From JBAZDC01 sp041654595 (GTDB lineage Bacteria > Pseudomonadota > Gammaproteobacteria > Burkholderiales > Burkholderiaceae_B), in NCBI GenBank assembly GCA_964551305.1, contig CAZKBT010000078.1:1-13530 (forward strand): a stretch of 13,530 bases of DNA, written 5' to 3'. Under the pieces are notes generated by a model. The model saw only the letters and a list, made by a program, of their open reading frames with translations, was not told where the DNA came from and ran no database searches. The translations under genes were made by a program, and so were the position numbers. How positions within the stretch are numbered: position 1 is the stretch's first letter; each line of letters starts with the position of its first letter. This document shows positions 5,093 through 12,169 of the stretch, in pieces.

Positions 5093-6328
5093 CTAGACGG
5101 CGGCCAAGGCTTCCAGCCTCGCCCTACGCAAGTCGGCCTTGATGCGCGCCGGATCGCCTTGGGCCGCGCGGGCGACGGCGCCTGCGTCGATGCCGCGCAC
5201 GGCTTGCACGGCGCGCGTCCACCACGCCAGGTCCAGCGGCATGACCAGCGAGGCCGCGTTCAGCAAATCCAGAAAGCGCTCGGGCTTGCGCACGGCATCG
5301 CAGCGCTCCAGCGCATCCAGGCGATCCTGCAGCGACGCGCGCGCCAACAGCCCGCTTCCGGCGCCGGCATCGCGACGGACCGGATCGCCGCCGAGCAGCG
5401 CCGCCAGCAACACGGCCTGGTCGCGGCACTCACCCGGCGCGCGCACCTGCTGCGCGACCAGGGCGGGATCGGCGCTGCGGCGGCAGAGCAAGGCGAAGCG
5501 GCCAGGCAAAGGACACCCCTGGTCGGCTGCCTCGTTCAAGCCGCGGGCGATATCGTCGTCGTATGCCAGCGCGGGCGCGATGCGCGGCAGGGCGCCCGCT
5601 TCCTGGAGTACCTGGAACATCCGCCCTGGCCGTACTGTTTTCAATCCCTTGGCGAATTCCTGCCAGACCCGTTCGGGCACCAGCGCATCAACCTCGCCCG
5701 CCTGCACGAGCGCTCGGGCCAGCGCCATCGTTTCGGGCGCGATGGCGAAATCGTGAAATCGGGCGGCGAACCGGGCCAGGCGCAACACCCGCACCGGGTC
5801 CTCGATGAACGCGTCCCCCACGTGCCGCAGGATGCGCGCCGCGATGTCGCGCTTGCCGCCCAGCGGATCGACCAGCTCGCCGTCCGCGCCGCAAGCCATG
5901 GCATTGATGGTCAGATCGCGGCGCTTCAGGTCGTCCTCCAGTGTCACGTCGGCGCCGGTGTGGAACGTAAAGCCTTTGTACCCGCGTCCCGACTTGCGCT
6001 CGGTGCGCGCCAGCGCATATTCCTCTTTGGTGCGCGGATGCAGGAAGACCGGAAAATCTCCGCCCACGGGGATAAAGCCGCGCCCGGCCATCTGCTCGGG
6101 CGTGCTGCCGACGACGACCCAATCACGGTCTCCCGCCGGCAGGCCCAGCATGGCGTCGCGCACCGCGCCGCCCACCACATAGACCGCAAGGCCTTGCAAA
6201 CACGGATCACGGGTCCAGTCTCGTCCCAGGCCGGCGCGCAGATTGTCTTGCCATGAGTCAGGCAATGACGATGCGGCGCTCCCGCAGGAAGCGTCGTCGT
6301 CCGCGGCCGCCCGCGCATCCCGGCTCAT
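5093..6328 (-). CDS. cca: CCA-adding enzyme (tRNA nucleotidyltransferase, class II)
   Basis: A 411-residue enzyme that adds or repairs the 3'-CCA end of tRNAs. The catalytic head is complete: YVVGGAVRDAMLGLP (50-64), the metal-binding pair Asp67/Asp69 in DRDWVVVG, FLHPRTKEEYALARTERKSG (95-114), LEDDLKRRDLTINAMA (130-145), and the arginine-rich neck motif EDPVRVLRLARFAARF. The C-terminal half has no HD-type phosphodiesterase motif, unlike the E. coli protein, so it belongs to the HD-less type. About 45 variable residues precede the conserved VVGG region. The ATG at 6328-6326 overlaps the slt stop as ATGA, which indicates translational coupling and rules out the much longer upstream frame. Convergent with the CopD-like gene. 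Confidence 0.95.
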   Translation of the reverse strand: MSRDARAAADDDASCGSAASSLPDSWQDNLRAGLGRDWTRDPCLQGLAVYVVGGAVRDAMLGLPAGDRDWVVVGSTPEQMAGRGFIPVGGDFPVFLHPRTKEEYALARTERKSGRGYKGFTFHTGADVTLEDDLKRRDLTINAMACGADGELVDPLGGKRDIAARILRHVGDAFIEDPVRVLRLARFAARFHDFAIAPETMALARALVQAGEVDALVPERVWQEFAKGLKTVRPGRMFQVLQEAGALPRIAPALAYDDDIARGLNEAADQGCPLPGRFALLCRRSADPALVAQQVRAPGECRDQAVLLAALLGGDPVRRDAGAGSGLLARASLQDRLDALERCDAVRKPERFLDLLNAASLVMPLDLAWWTRAVQAVRGIDAGAVARAAQGDPARIKADLRRARLEALAAV

Positions 6329-8346
6329 GGCGTCTTGGAGCCGCGAGCCTGCGAGGGGTACACCGTGCCCAGCCTTTCCTTGAGCGAATGCGGCTTGCCC
6401 GAGAACATCATGGCGTAGTACGTCGCATTGGACAGCACGTTCTTCACGTACAAGCGGGTTTCGGTGAATGGTATGGTTTCCGCGAAAATGGCGCCTTCGA
6501 CCGGCCCGGCCAGCTTGGCGCTCCATTGCACGGGACGACGGGGCCCCGCGTTATAGCCGGCGGTCGCCAGGACTTCGGAGCCGTTCAGGTCGTTGAGCAC
6601 GATGCGCAGATAATTGGTACCCAGCACCGTATTGACGTCGAAATCATTGACCTGGGAAGGCTTGAAATCCTTCATGCCTATTTTGTTGGCCACCCAGCGC
6701 GCCGTGGCCGGCATCAACTGCATCAAGCCCGACGCGCCGACCCGCGAGCGCGCATCGGTGATGAAACGCGATTCCTGGCGTATCAATCCATACACCCAGG
6801 CGGGATCCAGGTTGATTTGCCTGGCTTTTTCCGCGACTCGGCCTTCGAACGGCGCGATGAAGCGCTGGGAAAAGTCGACTTGCTCGCGCGTCAGCAGCGA
6901 CGTATTGACGACGCGGTCATAGATATGTTCCTGTCGGGCGAGCTCGGCCGCCGCCAGCAACCGGCGATCGTCCATGCCGCGCAGCGCGAACGCCCATTCG
7001 GGCACGGCCTCGGCCCGCCACCCCAGCCGGAACAGCTCGATGGCACGCCGCAGGCCGGGATTGCCGCGCGCGGCCTGCAACTCGGCGGACGTGACCGGCG
7101 CGGGCGCCGGCGGCACATAGGGCGCCAGCCCGAGCTCTTCGCGGGCAAGCTGGCCATAGAAATTCAGATCCTCGGTAATGACGCCGTAAAGATCGCGCGC
7201 CGCCTGGTCCCTGCCCTGAGCCGCCAGCGCGCGCGCCTTCCAGTAGATCCAGACCGGCTCGGCCGCTTGCTGCTCCGACATGCGGTCCACGGCCGCTTCC
7301 ACGCGTTTCCAGTCTATCTTCGGCTGGCGCAGCTCGGACCGCACCTGCCAGGCATGGTTGTAGTCCGTCAAGGGCTGCTCGCCCGACATGCGATACCACT
7401 TCGCGGCATCCTGCTCCACGTTCAAGGCCGCCACCAGTCCGAACTGGCTCCAGACCCATTCAAGCTGCTTGGCAGGCAGCCTGCCGCTCCATTGCTGCTG
7501 GATATAGTCCGCGTTGGACAGGCGCGCATCCCCTCGCGCAAGCCGCGACAAAGCGATGGTCGTCAATTCGACGTCGTCCGGCGTGGAGAGCGCGGCCCGA
7601 CCGTTCAACCATTGCCGCGGGTTTTTCATCAACGCCGCGTACTGCACCATGGCCTTGCCGTCGAACACGATCGCCGCCAGACGCTGCGCATCGCCCGACC
7701 TGTTGGTCTCCAGCGTGGCGCGCAGCAAGCCCAGCACGTCCTCTCGGCTGACGATCCGGCTGACCGCCAGCTGATCCAGCATGGACCAGCACGCGGTGCT
7801 GGGCTGGAAGGCATCCAGCGCCTGGCCGGCCGTGACCGGCTGGCGCATCATGTGCTGTGACAGGATCAGCGAACACCGGATCTGGGCGTTGCTGTTCTGT
7901 ATCGGCGCCAGCTGCAGAGCCCGCGCGTAATCGCCGGAACGCGCCGCGGCAATCAGCCAATCGCCCTTGATGCGGTCGGCCAGGTAGGCATCCTGGTTGG
8001 TCGCCATGAATTCTCGCAGCTCGGTCTCGGGCACGGGCTGCGTGCTGTCCTGCAGCTGCCGGCGCAAGATCCAGTACCGGGCATACGAGCCCAGGGTGGC
8101 GTCGGTTTGCGCCAGCGGAACCAGGCGCGCCAGCGCGGTCCATTGTTTCTTGTTCACCATGTCGCGCGCTTCGATCAGCGCCGTCCGGGCAGGGCTGGAG
8201 GGCGCCGCGACGTCGGCCGTTGCGCCGCGCGCGGCCCAAGGCATGGCCGCCGCGACACACAGAACGAAGCCGGCATACAGGCCCGGCATGGACCTGGCGC
8301 CAGACAGACGGGCATATTTCTGATACCGTTGGCGATTACGTTGCAT
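6325..8346 (-). CDS. slt: Soluble lytic murein transglycosylase (Slt70 family)
   Basis: A 673-residue periplasmic enzyme that cleaves peptidoglycan glycan strands to 1,6-anhydro-muropeptides. An N-terminal signal peptide is visible (basic start, hydrophobic GLYAGFVLCVAAAMPWA, cleavage near ARGA at residue 42). A long alpha-helical superhelix region follows (about 50-490). The C-terminal SLT domain carries the catalytic Glu525 in RQESRF, GLMQLMPATA (540-549), AGYNAGPRR (596-604) and IPFTETRLYVKNVL (625-638). The start is uncertain: ATG at 8346 is used, but three ATGs at 8376, 8373 and 8370 are in frame and a TATACT element (8389-8384) stands 7 bp before the first. Overlaps cca by 4 bp and is divergent from the 5-formyl-THF cyclo-ligase gene. 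Confidence 0.94.
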   Translation of the reverse strand: MQRNRQRYQKYARLSGARSMPGLYAGFVLCVAAAMPWAARGATADVAAPSSPARTALIEARDMVNKKQWTALARLVPLAQTDATLGSYARYWILRRQLQDSTQPVPETELREFMATNQDAYLADRIKGDWLIAAARSGDYARALQLAPIQNSNAQIRCSLILSQHMMRQPVTAGQALDAFQPSTACWSMLDQLAVSRIVSREDVLGLLRATLETNRSGDAQRLAAIVFDGKAMVQYAALMKNPRQWLNGRAALSTPDDVELTTIALSRLARGDARLSNADYIQQQWSGRLPAKQLEWVWSQFGLVAALNVEQDAAKWYRMSGEQPLTDYNHAWQVRSELRQPKIDWKRVEAAVDRMSEQQAAEPVWIYWKARALAAQGRDQAARDLYGVITEDLNFYGQLAREELGLAPYVPPAPAPVTSAELQAARGNPGLRRAIELFRLGWRAEAVPEWAFALRGMDDRRLLAAAELARQEHIYDRVVNTSLLTREQVDFSQRFIAPFEGRVAEKARQINLDPAWVYGLIRQESRFITDARSRVGASGLMQLMPATARWVANKIGMKDFKPSQVNDFDVNTVLGTNYLRIVLNDLNGSEVLATAGYNAGPRRPVQWSAKLAGPVEGAIFAETIPFTETRLYVKNVLSNATYYAMMFSGKPHSLKERLGTVYPSQARGSKTP

Positions 8347-8374
8347 TTTGGCGCGACCCCAGTAAAACATCATC

Positions 8375-9010
8375 ATGAACGACAGTATAGAGAATAACGC
8401 AAGCTCATTACGCACCCGATTGAAGCAGCGGCGTGACCAACAGAATCCCGTCGAGCGCAATCGCGGCGCCCTGCTCATACGCGGACGCCTGTTTACCTGG
8501 CTTGCCACGCAACGCACCCGCCTCCAGGCCGAAGGCAAGCCCGTACCCACGCATATCGCGGCGTTCTGGTCCACGCCCGGCGAACCCGGCTTGCAGCCCG
8601 TGCTGCGTCAATGGGTCGAAGAGGAAGGCTATACCGTTTCGCTGCCCGTCATGGCCGCGCCGGATGCGCCCCTGCAGTTTCGCCTATGGACGCCCGGAGC
8701 GACGCTGAAAGCCGGCGCCTACGGCATCGAGCAGCCCGAGGACAGCGCGCCGCTCGCGCCGGCGCCGGACATTGTCCTGGTGCCCACGCTGGGCTATACC
8801 CGCCAGGGCGACCGCGTAGGCTACGGCAAAGGATACTACGACCGCACGCTGGCCGCGCTCAAGGCAGGCGGACACCCGTTCACCAGCATCGGCATCGCCT
8901 GGGCGACGGGCGATCTGAGCGGCGAGAATCACGTCCCGGCCCCGCACGACGTGAGGCTGGATTCCATTCTGACCGACAAAGGCTGGGCGGTACCCGCGCC
9001 TACGCTGTAA
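8375..9010 (+). CDS. ygfA: 5-formyltetrahydrofolate cyclo-ligase
   Basis: A 211-residue cytoplasmic enzyme of the MTHFS/YgfA family, which converts 5-formyl-THF plus ATP to 5,10-methenyl-THF and so returns a stored folate to the one-carbon pool. The signature VPTLGYTRQGDRVGYGKGYY (136-155) followed by DRTL is the Mg-ATP/folate binding region, and GIEQPE (117-122) corresponds to the conserved GIxEP. The N-terminal LKQRRDQQ...R helix fits the family. Start at 8375 gives the family length; no clear ribosome site precedes it, and a TAAAAC (8363-8368) lies 6 bp upstream as a possible weak -10. It is divergent from slt and convergent with metF, whose product acts in the same folate pathway. In gammaproteobacteria this gene often follows the 6S RNA gene; no such RNA is evident here. 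Confidence 0.9.
   Translation: MNDSIENNASSLRTRLKQRRDQQNPVERNRGALLIRGRLFTWLATQRTRLQAEGKPVPTHIAAFWSTPGEPGLQPVLRQWVEEEGYTVSLPVMAAPDAPLQFRLWTPGATLKAGAYGIEQPEDSAPLAPAPDIVLVPTLGYTRQGDRVGYGKGYYDRTLAALKAGGHPFTSIGIAWATGDLSGENHVPAPHDVRLDSILTDKGWAVPAPTL
8384..8389 (-). promoter_or_regulatory. -10 element TATACT for slt-cca
   Basis: TATACT on the minus strand matches the -10 consensus at five of six positions and lies 7 bp before the ATG triplet at 8376-8370. It is inside the first codons of the divergent cyclo-ligase gene. No good -35 was found. If used, the slt message begins at or very near an in-frame ATG. Confidence 0.4.
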
Positions 9011-9049
9011 AAAACCGCCGCCCTTACCGCGCCGTCTTCAGGCGCAAGG
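9009..9049 (-). terminator. Probable Rho-independent terminator after metF
   Basis: On the minus strand CCTT-GCGCC (9049-9041) pairs with GGCGC-(GGT)-AAGG (9033-9022) around a TGAAGAC loop. GCGGCGG and then six T (9014-9009) follow. The hairpin covers the metF stop codon (9026-9024). The 7-bp gap before the T run and the 3-base bulge make it imperfect. It would end the ahcY operon. Confidence 0.45.
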
Positions 9050-9875
9050 CCGTGCAGATCGCCATCGCCACTTCGGCGTTGTTCAGCGTATAGAAGTGCA
9101 GGCCGGGCGCGCCCCGATCCAGCAGGTCTTGCGACAGGCGAGTGACCACATCCTTGCCGAACGACTTGATCGACGCGCGGTCATCGCCGAAGTCCGCCAG
9201 GCGGGAACGTATCCAGCGCGGAATTTCAGCCCCGCACATCGCGGAAAACCGCGACAGCTGCGTGTAGTTCGTAATCGGCATGATGCCCGGCACGATGGGC
9301 ACGGTCACGCCGGCGGCGCGCGCCCGATCGACGAAATCGAAATACGCGTCCGCGTTGAAAAAATACTGGGTGATCGCGCCATCCGCGCCGGCCTTGACCT
9401 TCGCTGCGAAGCGCGCCAGATCCGAAGCCGCGCCGGACGCCTGGGGATGGACCTCGGGATAGGCCGCGACCTCGATCGTGAACCAGTCGCCGCAATGCTC
9501 GCGAATGAAGGCCACGAGGTCGCCAGCATAATGCAGCTCGCCCGCATCGCCGCCCATGCCTGAAGGCAGGTCGCCGCGCAAGGCCACCACGCGGCGCACG
9601 CCCATGTCCCGATAGGTATCGAGGATTTCCCCGAGGACGGCGCGGCTCGAGCCTATGCACGACAGGTGCGGCGCCACGTCGAACCCCAAATTCTGCAGCA
9701 GCCGCACGGCATCCACCGTGCCGCTGCGCGTGGAGCCGCCCGCGCCGAACGTCACGCTGACATAGGCAGGCTCCAAGGCCAGCAGCTGCTTGGCCGAGCG
9801 CACCAGCTTTTCCTGCGCCGCGATGTCCCGCGGTGGAAAGAACTCGAGGCTCAGCACCTGTTTTTCTCGGATCAA
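9024..9875 (-). CDS. metF: 5,10-methylenetetrahydrofolate reductase
   Basis: A 283-residue flavoprotein that reduces methylene-THF to 5-methyl-THF, the methyl donor for methionine synthase. Conserved parts: LSLEFFPPRD (8-17) with the catalytic Glu11, VSVTFGAGGS (39-48), the FAD/folate motif LRGDLP with Asp102, AITQYFFN with Gln170, and PGIMPI (196-201). The chosen start is a TTG at 9875-9873, overlapping the TGA stop of the upstream membrane protein gene as TTGA, with GAGG 8 bp before it; no ATG occurs between that point and the conserved N-terminus. The arrangement implies coupled translation. It is the last gene of the SAH-riboswitch operon, so its supply of methyl-THF should rise when SAH builds up. 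Confidence 0.95.
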   Translation of the reverse strand: MIREKQVLSLEFFPPRDIAAQEKLVRSAKQLLALEPAYVSVTFGAGGSTRSGTVDAVRLLQNLGFDVAPHLSCIGSSRAVLGEILDTYRDMGVRRVVALRGDLPSGMGGDAGELHYAGDLVAFIREHCGDWFTIEVAAYPEVHPQASGAASDLARFAAKVKAGADGAITQYFFNADAYFDFVDRARAAGVTVPIVPGIMPITNYTQLSRFSAMCGAEIPRWIRSRLADFGDDRASIKSFGKDVVTRLSQDLLDRGAPGLHFYTLNNAEVAMAICTALRLKTAR

Positions 9876-10207
9876 GACAGCAACCTCGACAAAAGGCCCG
9901 ATACGATGGAGTACACCACCGCGCCGAGCAAGGCCCACCAGAACCCATTGACCTGGAAGCCCTTGAGCACGGAGCCCGCAAACCAGAAAATCAGCGCATT
10001 GAGCACCAACAGGAACAGTCCCAGCGTCACGATGGTGATGGGCAGCGTCAGCAGGACGAGCAAAGGCTTGACCAGGGTGTTGAGCAGCCCCAGGACCAGG
10101 GCCGCGACCAGCGCCGAACCGAACGAGGCCACGGTAATGCCGGGCAAGATGTACGCAACGATCAATAAAGCAACCGCGTTCAAGAGCCAAACGAGTATGA
10201 GTGTCAT
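9872..10207 (-). CDS. PF04020-type (phage holin 4 superfamily-like) membrane protein
   Basis: A 111-residue protein with four hydrophobic segments (about 2-20, 28-50, 52-74, 85-108) and the motifs LPGITVASFGSAL, LGLLNTLVKPLLVLLTLP and NALIFWFAGS that mark the PF04020 family, called holin-like by fold but widespread in bacterial chromosomes and of unknown function. The ATG at 10207 has AAAGGT about 7 bp upstream. It lies 79 bp after ahcY and overlaps metF by 4 bp (TTGA), so it is part of the methyl-cycle operon. No lysis genes are nearby, so a phage role is unlikely. A link to the methyl cycle is only suggested by position. Confidence 0.85.
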   Translation of the reverse strand: MTLILVWLLNAVALLIVAYILPGITVASFGSALVAALVLGLLNTLVKPLLVLLTLPITIVTLGLFLLVLNALIFWFAGSVLKGFQVNGFWWALLGAVVYSIVSGLLSRLLS

Positions 10208-10239
10208 GATGTACCTTTGCAGTTAATGTCGAATGGGCA

Positions 10240-10260
10240 GCCGGAAACCAAGGTCCCGGC
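10240..10260 (-). other. Hairpin between ahcY and the membrane protein gene
   Basis: On the minus strand GCCGG (10260-10256) pairs with CCGGC (10244-10240), with weaker pairing inside (GAC with GUU around a CUUG loop). It lies within the 79-bp gap inside the operon and has no T run. It may be an RNA processing or stability element that lowers downstream expression relative to ahcY. Confidence 0.3.
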
Positions 10261-10286
10261 CGATTGCGATACGCGACGCAATTTGC

Positions 10287-11702
10287 TTAATAGCGATAGT
10301 GATCGGGCTTGTAGGGCCCTTCTACCGACACACTGATGTAATCGGCTTGCTCTTGGCGCAAGGCCGTCAATTGGACACCGAGCTTCTTCAGATGCAGGCG
10401 CGCCACCTTTTCGTCCAGATGCTTGGGCAGGACATAGACCTGGCCGCGTTCGTAGGCATTGCCGCGTGTGAACAGCTCGATCTGCGCGATCGTCTGGTTG
10501 GTGAACGATGCCGACATCACGAACGAAGGGTGGCCCGTTGCGCAGCCCAAATTCACCAGGCGGCCCTTGGCCAGCAGGATGATGCGCTTGCCGTCCGGGA
10601 AGATGATGTGATCGACCTGGGGCTTGATCTCTTCCCACTCCAGGTCCTCGACCGAGGCGACGTCGATTTCATTGTCGAAGTGGCCGATGTTGCAGACGAT
10701 GGCCTGGTCCTTCATTTTTTCCATGTGCTCGCGCGTGATGACGTGGTAATTGCCCGTCGCGGTCACGAAGATGTCGGCCTTGTCGGCCGCTTCGTCCAGC
10801 GTCACGACCCGGTAGCCTTCCATGGAGGCCTGCAGCGCGCAGATGGGATCGATCTCGGTTACCCAGACCTGGGCGCGCAAGGCGGCCAGCGCCTGCGCGC
10901 AGCCCTTGCCGACGTCGCCGAAGCCGCAGACCACGGCCGTCTTCCCCGCCACCATGACGTCGGTGGCGCGCTTGATGCCGTCCACCAGGGATTCGCGGCA
11001 GCCATATAGGTTGTCGAATTTGGACTTGGTCACGGAATCATTGACGTTGATGGCGGGAAAGGCCAGTTCGCCCTTCTTCGACATCTGGTACAGGCGATGC
11101 ACGCCGGTGGTGGTTTCCTCGGTAACACCCTTGATCCGCGCCAGGCGGGTCGAATACCAGGTCGGATCCTGTTTCAGCTGCGCCTTGATGGCGGCGAACA
11201 GGACGCGCTCTTCTTCGCTGCCCGGCTTGTCCAGCACGGCGATGTCCTTTTCCGCCTTGGCGCCCAGATGCAGCAAGGTGGTCGCATCGCCGCCGTCGTC
11301 CAGGATCATGTTGGCCTGCTCGCCGGGCCAATTGAAGATCTGGTGGGTGTAGCGCCAGTAGTCTTCCAGCGTTTCGCCCTTGACGGCGAACACGGCCGTG
11401 CCGCCCGACGCGATCGCCGCGGCGGCATGGTCCTGCGTGGAGAAAATATTGCACGAGGCCCAGCGGACCTGCGCACCCAGAGCGACCAGCGTTTCGATCA
11501 ACACGGCGGTCTGGATGGTCATGTGCAGGCTGCCCGCGATGCGCGCGCCTTTCAGCGGCTGGGATGCGGCGAACTCTTCGCGGATGGCCATCAGGCCCGG
11601 CATTTCGGTTTCGGCGATGGCGATCTCGCGGCGACCCCATTCGGCCAGGCTCGGATCAGCGATCTTGCAATCGGAAAATACGTTGTCAACGACAGTGTTC
11701 AT
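10287..11702 (-). CDS. ahcY: S-adenosylhomocysteine hydrolase
   Basis: A 471-residue enzyme that splits SAH into adenosine and homocysteine, removing the product that inhibits methyltransferases. Seen in the sequence: GSLHMTIQTAV (57-67), the ~40-residue bacterial insert around EQANMILDDGGDATTLLHLG, the active-site block INVNDSVTKSKFDNLYGCRE (218-237), the NAD-binding loop GFGDVGKG (260-267), TATGNYHVI (314-322), NIGHFDNEID (338-347), and the C-terminal KPDHYRY that donates Lys and Tyr to the neighbouring subunit's NAD site. Length equals the beta-proteobacterial form. The start at 11702 has AAGGAAAGAGG (11719-11709) with GAGG 6 bp before the ATG. Preceded by an SAH riboswitch and followed by the membrane protein gene and metF in one probable operon. 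Confidence 0.98.
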   Translation of the reverse strand: MNTVVDNVFSDCKIADPSLAEWGRREIAIAETEMPGLMAIREEFAASQPLKGARIAGSLHMTIQTAVLIETLVALGAQVRWASCNIFSTQDHAAAAIASGGTAVFAVKGETLEDYWRYTHQIFNWPGEQANMILDDGGDATTLLHLGAKAEKDIAVLDKPGSEEERVLFAAIKAQLKQDPTWYSTRLARIKGVTEETTTGVHRLYQMSKKGELAFPAINVNDSVTKSKFDNLYGCRESLVDGIKRATDVMVAGKTAVVCGFGDVGKGCAQALAALRAQVWVTEIDPICALQASMEGYRVVTLDEAADKADIFVTATGNYHVITREHMEKMKDQAIVCNIGHFDNEIDVASVEDLEWEEIKPQVDHIIFPDGKRIILLAKGRLVNLGCATGHPSFVMSASFTNQTIAQIELFTRGNAYERGQVYVLPKHLDEKVARLHLKKLGVQLTALRQEQADYISVSVEGPYKPDHYRY

Positions 11703-11745
11703 GTATGGCCTCTTTCCTTGCGCGGACAGCGAGCCGATGGAAACA

Positions 11746-11783
11746 CGCTCATCTTGCCCGCGTACGGGTGCATAAGATGAGCG
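11746..11783 (-). promoter_or_regulatory. Expression platform: competing hairpin of the SAH riboswitch
   Basis: On the minus strand CGCTCATCTT (11783-11774) and AAGATGAGCG (11755-11746) are a perfect 10-bp inverted repeat. Between them CCCG (11768-11765) pairs with CGGG (11760-11757) around TACG. The first arm contains most of the 3' strand of the aptamer pseudoknot (GCGCTC, 11784-11779), so aptamer and hairpin cannot form together. TGTTTCC follows the stem, a poor T run. The hairpin should form without SAH and lower expression. Confidence 0.8.
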
Positions 11784-11874
11784 CCGTTGAAACGTTGGAT
11801 GCCCCGAGCCTAGCGGACTGGAATCCGGAAACGTATCGTCCGGTTCGCTCGCCGTTGCAGCGCTCCTCGGGGGG
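11777..11874 (-). promoter_or_regulatory. SAH riboswitch aptamer
   Basis: The minus strand carries every invariant part of the SAH riboswitch class: CCCCGAGGAGCGCTGCAA (11872-11855), CTAGGCTCGGGG (11813-11802), and AACGGCGCTCA (11788-11778). CCCCGAG pairs with CTCGGGG as P1, and GAGCGC (11865-11860) pairs with GCGCTC (11784-11779) as the pseudoknot. The P2 arm between them is extended, containing GAA-CCGGA paired with TCCGG-A-TTC (about 11847-11821). A short CGT-TTCA-ACG hairpin (11794-11785) precedes the pseudoknot strand. This class binds SAH over SAM and raises ahcY expression when SAH accumulates. It ends about 75 bp before the ahcY start. Confidence 0.95.
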
Positions 11875-11882
11875 CTGTCGGA

Positions 11883-11888
11883 ATTGTA
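11883..11888 (-). promoter_or_regulatory. -10 element of the ahcY operon promoter
   Basis: TACAAT on the minus strand (11888-11883) matches five of six -10 positions. Transcription should start around 11878-11875, one to four bases before the riboswitch sequence begins, exactly where needed for the aptamer to be the first thing transcribed. No good -35 lies at normal spacing, as with the other -10 sites in this window. Confidence 0.6.
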
Positions 11889-11915
11889 GCGTATGGCGCC
11901 TGAAAATGCCCGGCC

Positions 11916-11936
11916 GGCCGTGAAAGATTTCCGGCC
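11916..11936 (-). terminator. Possible terminator hairpin upstream of the ahcY promoter
   Basis: GGCCG (11936-11932) pairs with CGGCC (11920-11916), extended inward by GAA/TTC with a bulged A. ATTTTC follows at 11907-11902. It lies downstream of the DUF1289 gene and before the ahcY promoter, where read-through should be stopped. The T run is short and 8 bp away, so the call is weak. Confidence 0.3.
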
Positions 11937-11947
11937 CGATCCCGCCT

Positions 11948-11975
11948 CGAGCGGCGCGCGTTCGCGCCCCGCTCG
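11948..11975 (-). terminator. Strong GC hairpin after the DUF1289 gene
   Basis: CGAGC (11975-11971) pairs with GCTCG (11952-11948), and after a two-base bulge GGCGCG pairs with CGCGCC around an AACG loop. The stem begins 5 bp after the stop codon. No T run follows, so it is more likely a 3'-end stabiliser or a pausing or Rho-assisted site than a classical intrinsic terminator. Confidence 0.35.
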
Positions 11976-11980
11976 ACCCG

Positions 11981-12169
11981 TCAACGCTTGGTTCGGCGCG
12001 GATAGCCTTGGGACCGTATGCGCAGCCAGATCTCGCGCTTTTCGTCGTCGGAAAGGAACACCCAGTTGGCCACCTCCATGGCCGTGCGTCCGCATCCGCG
12101 GCAAATTTCATCGTACAAGGTGGAGCACACCGCCACGCATGGCGAGTCCGACACGCGCAGGCTTTTCAT
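11981..12169 (-). CDS. DUF1289 (Fe-S/zinc-finger-like) small protein
   Basis: A 62-residue protein with the DUF1289 cysteine pattern: SPCVAVC at 9-15 (C-x3-C) and CRGCGR at 23-28 (C-x2-C), then the conserved helix EVANWVFLSDDEKREIWLRI. Four cysteines suggest metal binding, but no function is known. The start used is the ATG at 12169, which gives the normal family length; GGAT about 8 bp and GAGG 2 bp upstream are imperfect ribosome sites. The frame stays open to ATGs at 12322 and 12352, which would add up to 61 low-complexity residues without family resemblance. It follows metK on the same strand and precedes the ahcY promoter, so it may be co-transcribed with metK. Confidence 0.8.
   Translation of the reverse strand: MKSLRVSDSPCVAVCSTLYDEICRGCGRTAMEVANWVFLSDDEKREIWLRIRSQGYPRRTKR

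Noticed and set aside
4952..6256. Plus-strand open frame of 434 codons opposite cca
   Set aside because: Antisense to the conserved cca coding sequence, overlaps the end of the CopD-like gene, and its translation shows no family resemblance.
6253..7860. Plus-strand open frame of 535 codons opposite slt and the cca start
   Set aside because: It lies antisense to slt with its clear catalytic motifs; the translation is rich in Arg, His, Gln and Pro with no domain, typical of an antisense frame in GC-rich DNA.
8280..8400. 6S RNA gene next to the cyclo-ligase gene, as in gammaproteobacteria
   Set aside because: The upstream side is occupied by slt with only a 28-bp gap, so there is no room for it on the 5' side.
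9876..10190. Long upstream extension of metF
   Set aside because: It overlaps the whole membrane protein gene in another frame and has no MetF similarity; the TTG at 9875 fits the conserved N-terminus and the TTGA junction.
9872..10207. Prophage remnant suggested by the holin-like family name
   Set aside because: No endolysin, spanin, integrase or structural gene nearby; the gene is embedded between ahcY and metF, and the family is common in bacterial chromosomes.
11703..12104. Upstream extension of ahcY
   Set aside because: It would translate through the riboswitch and the promoter; the ATG at 11702 has a proper ribosome site and gives the family length.
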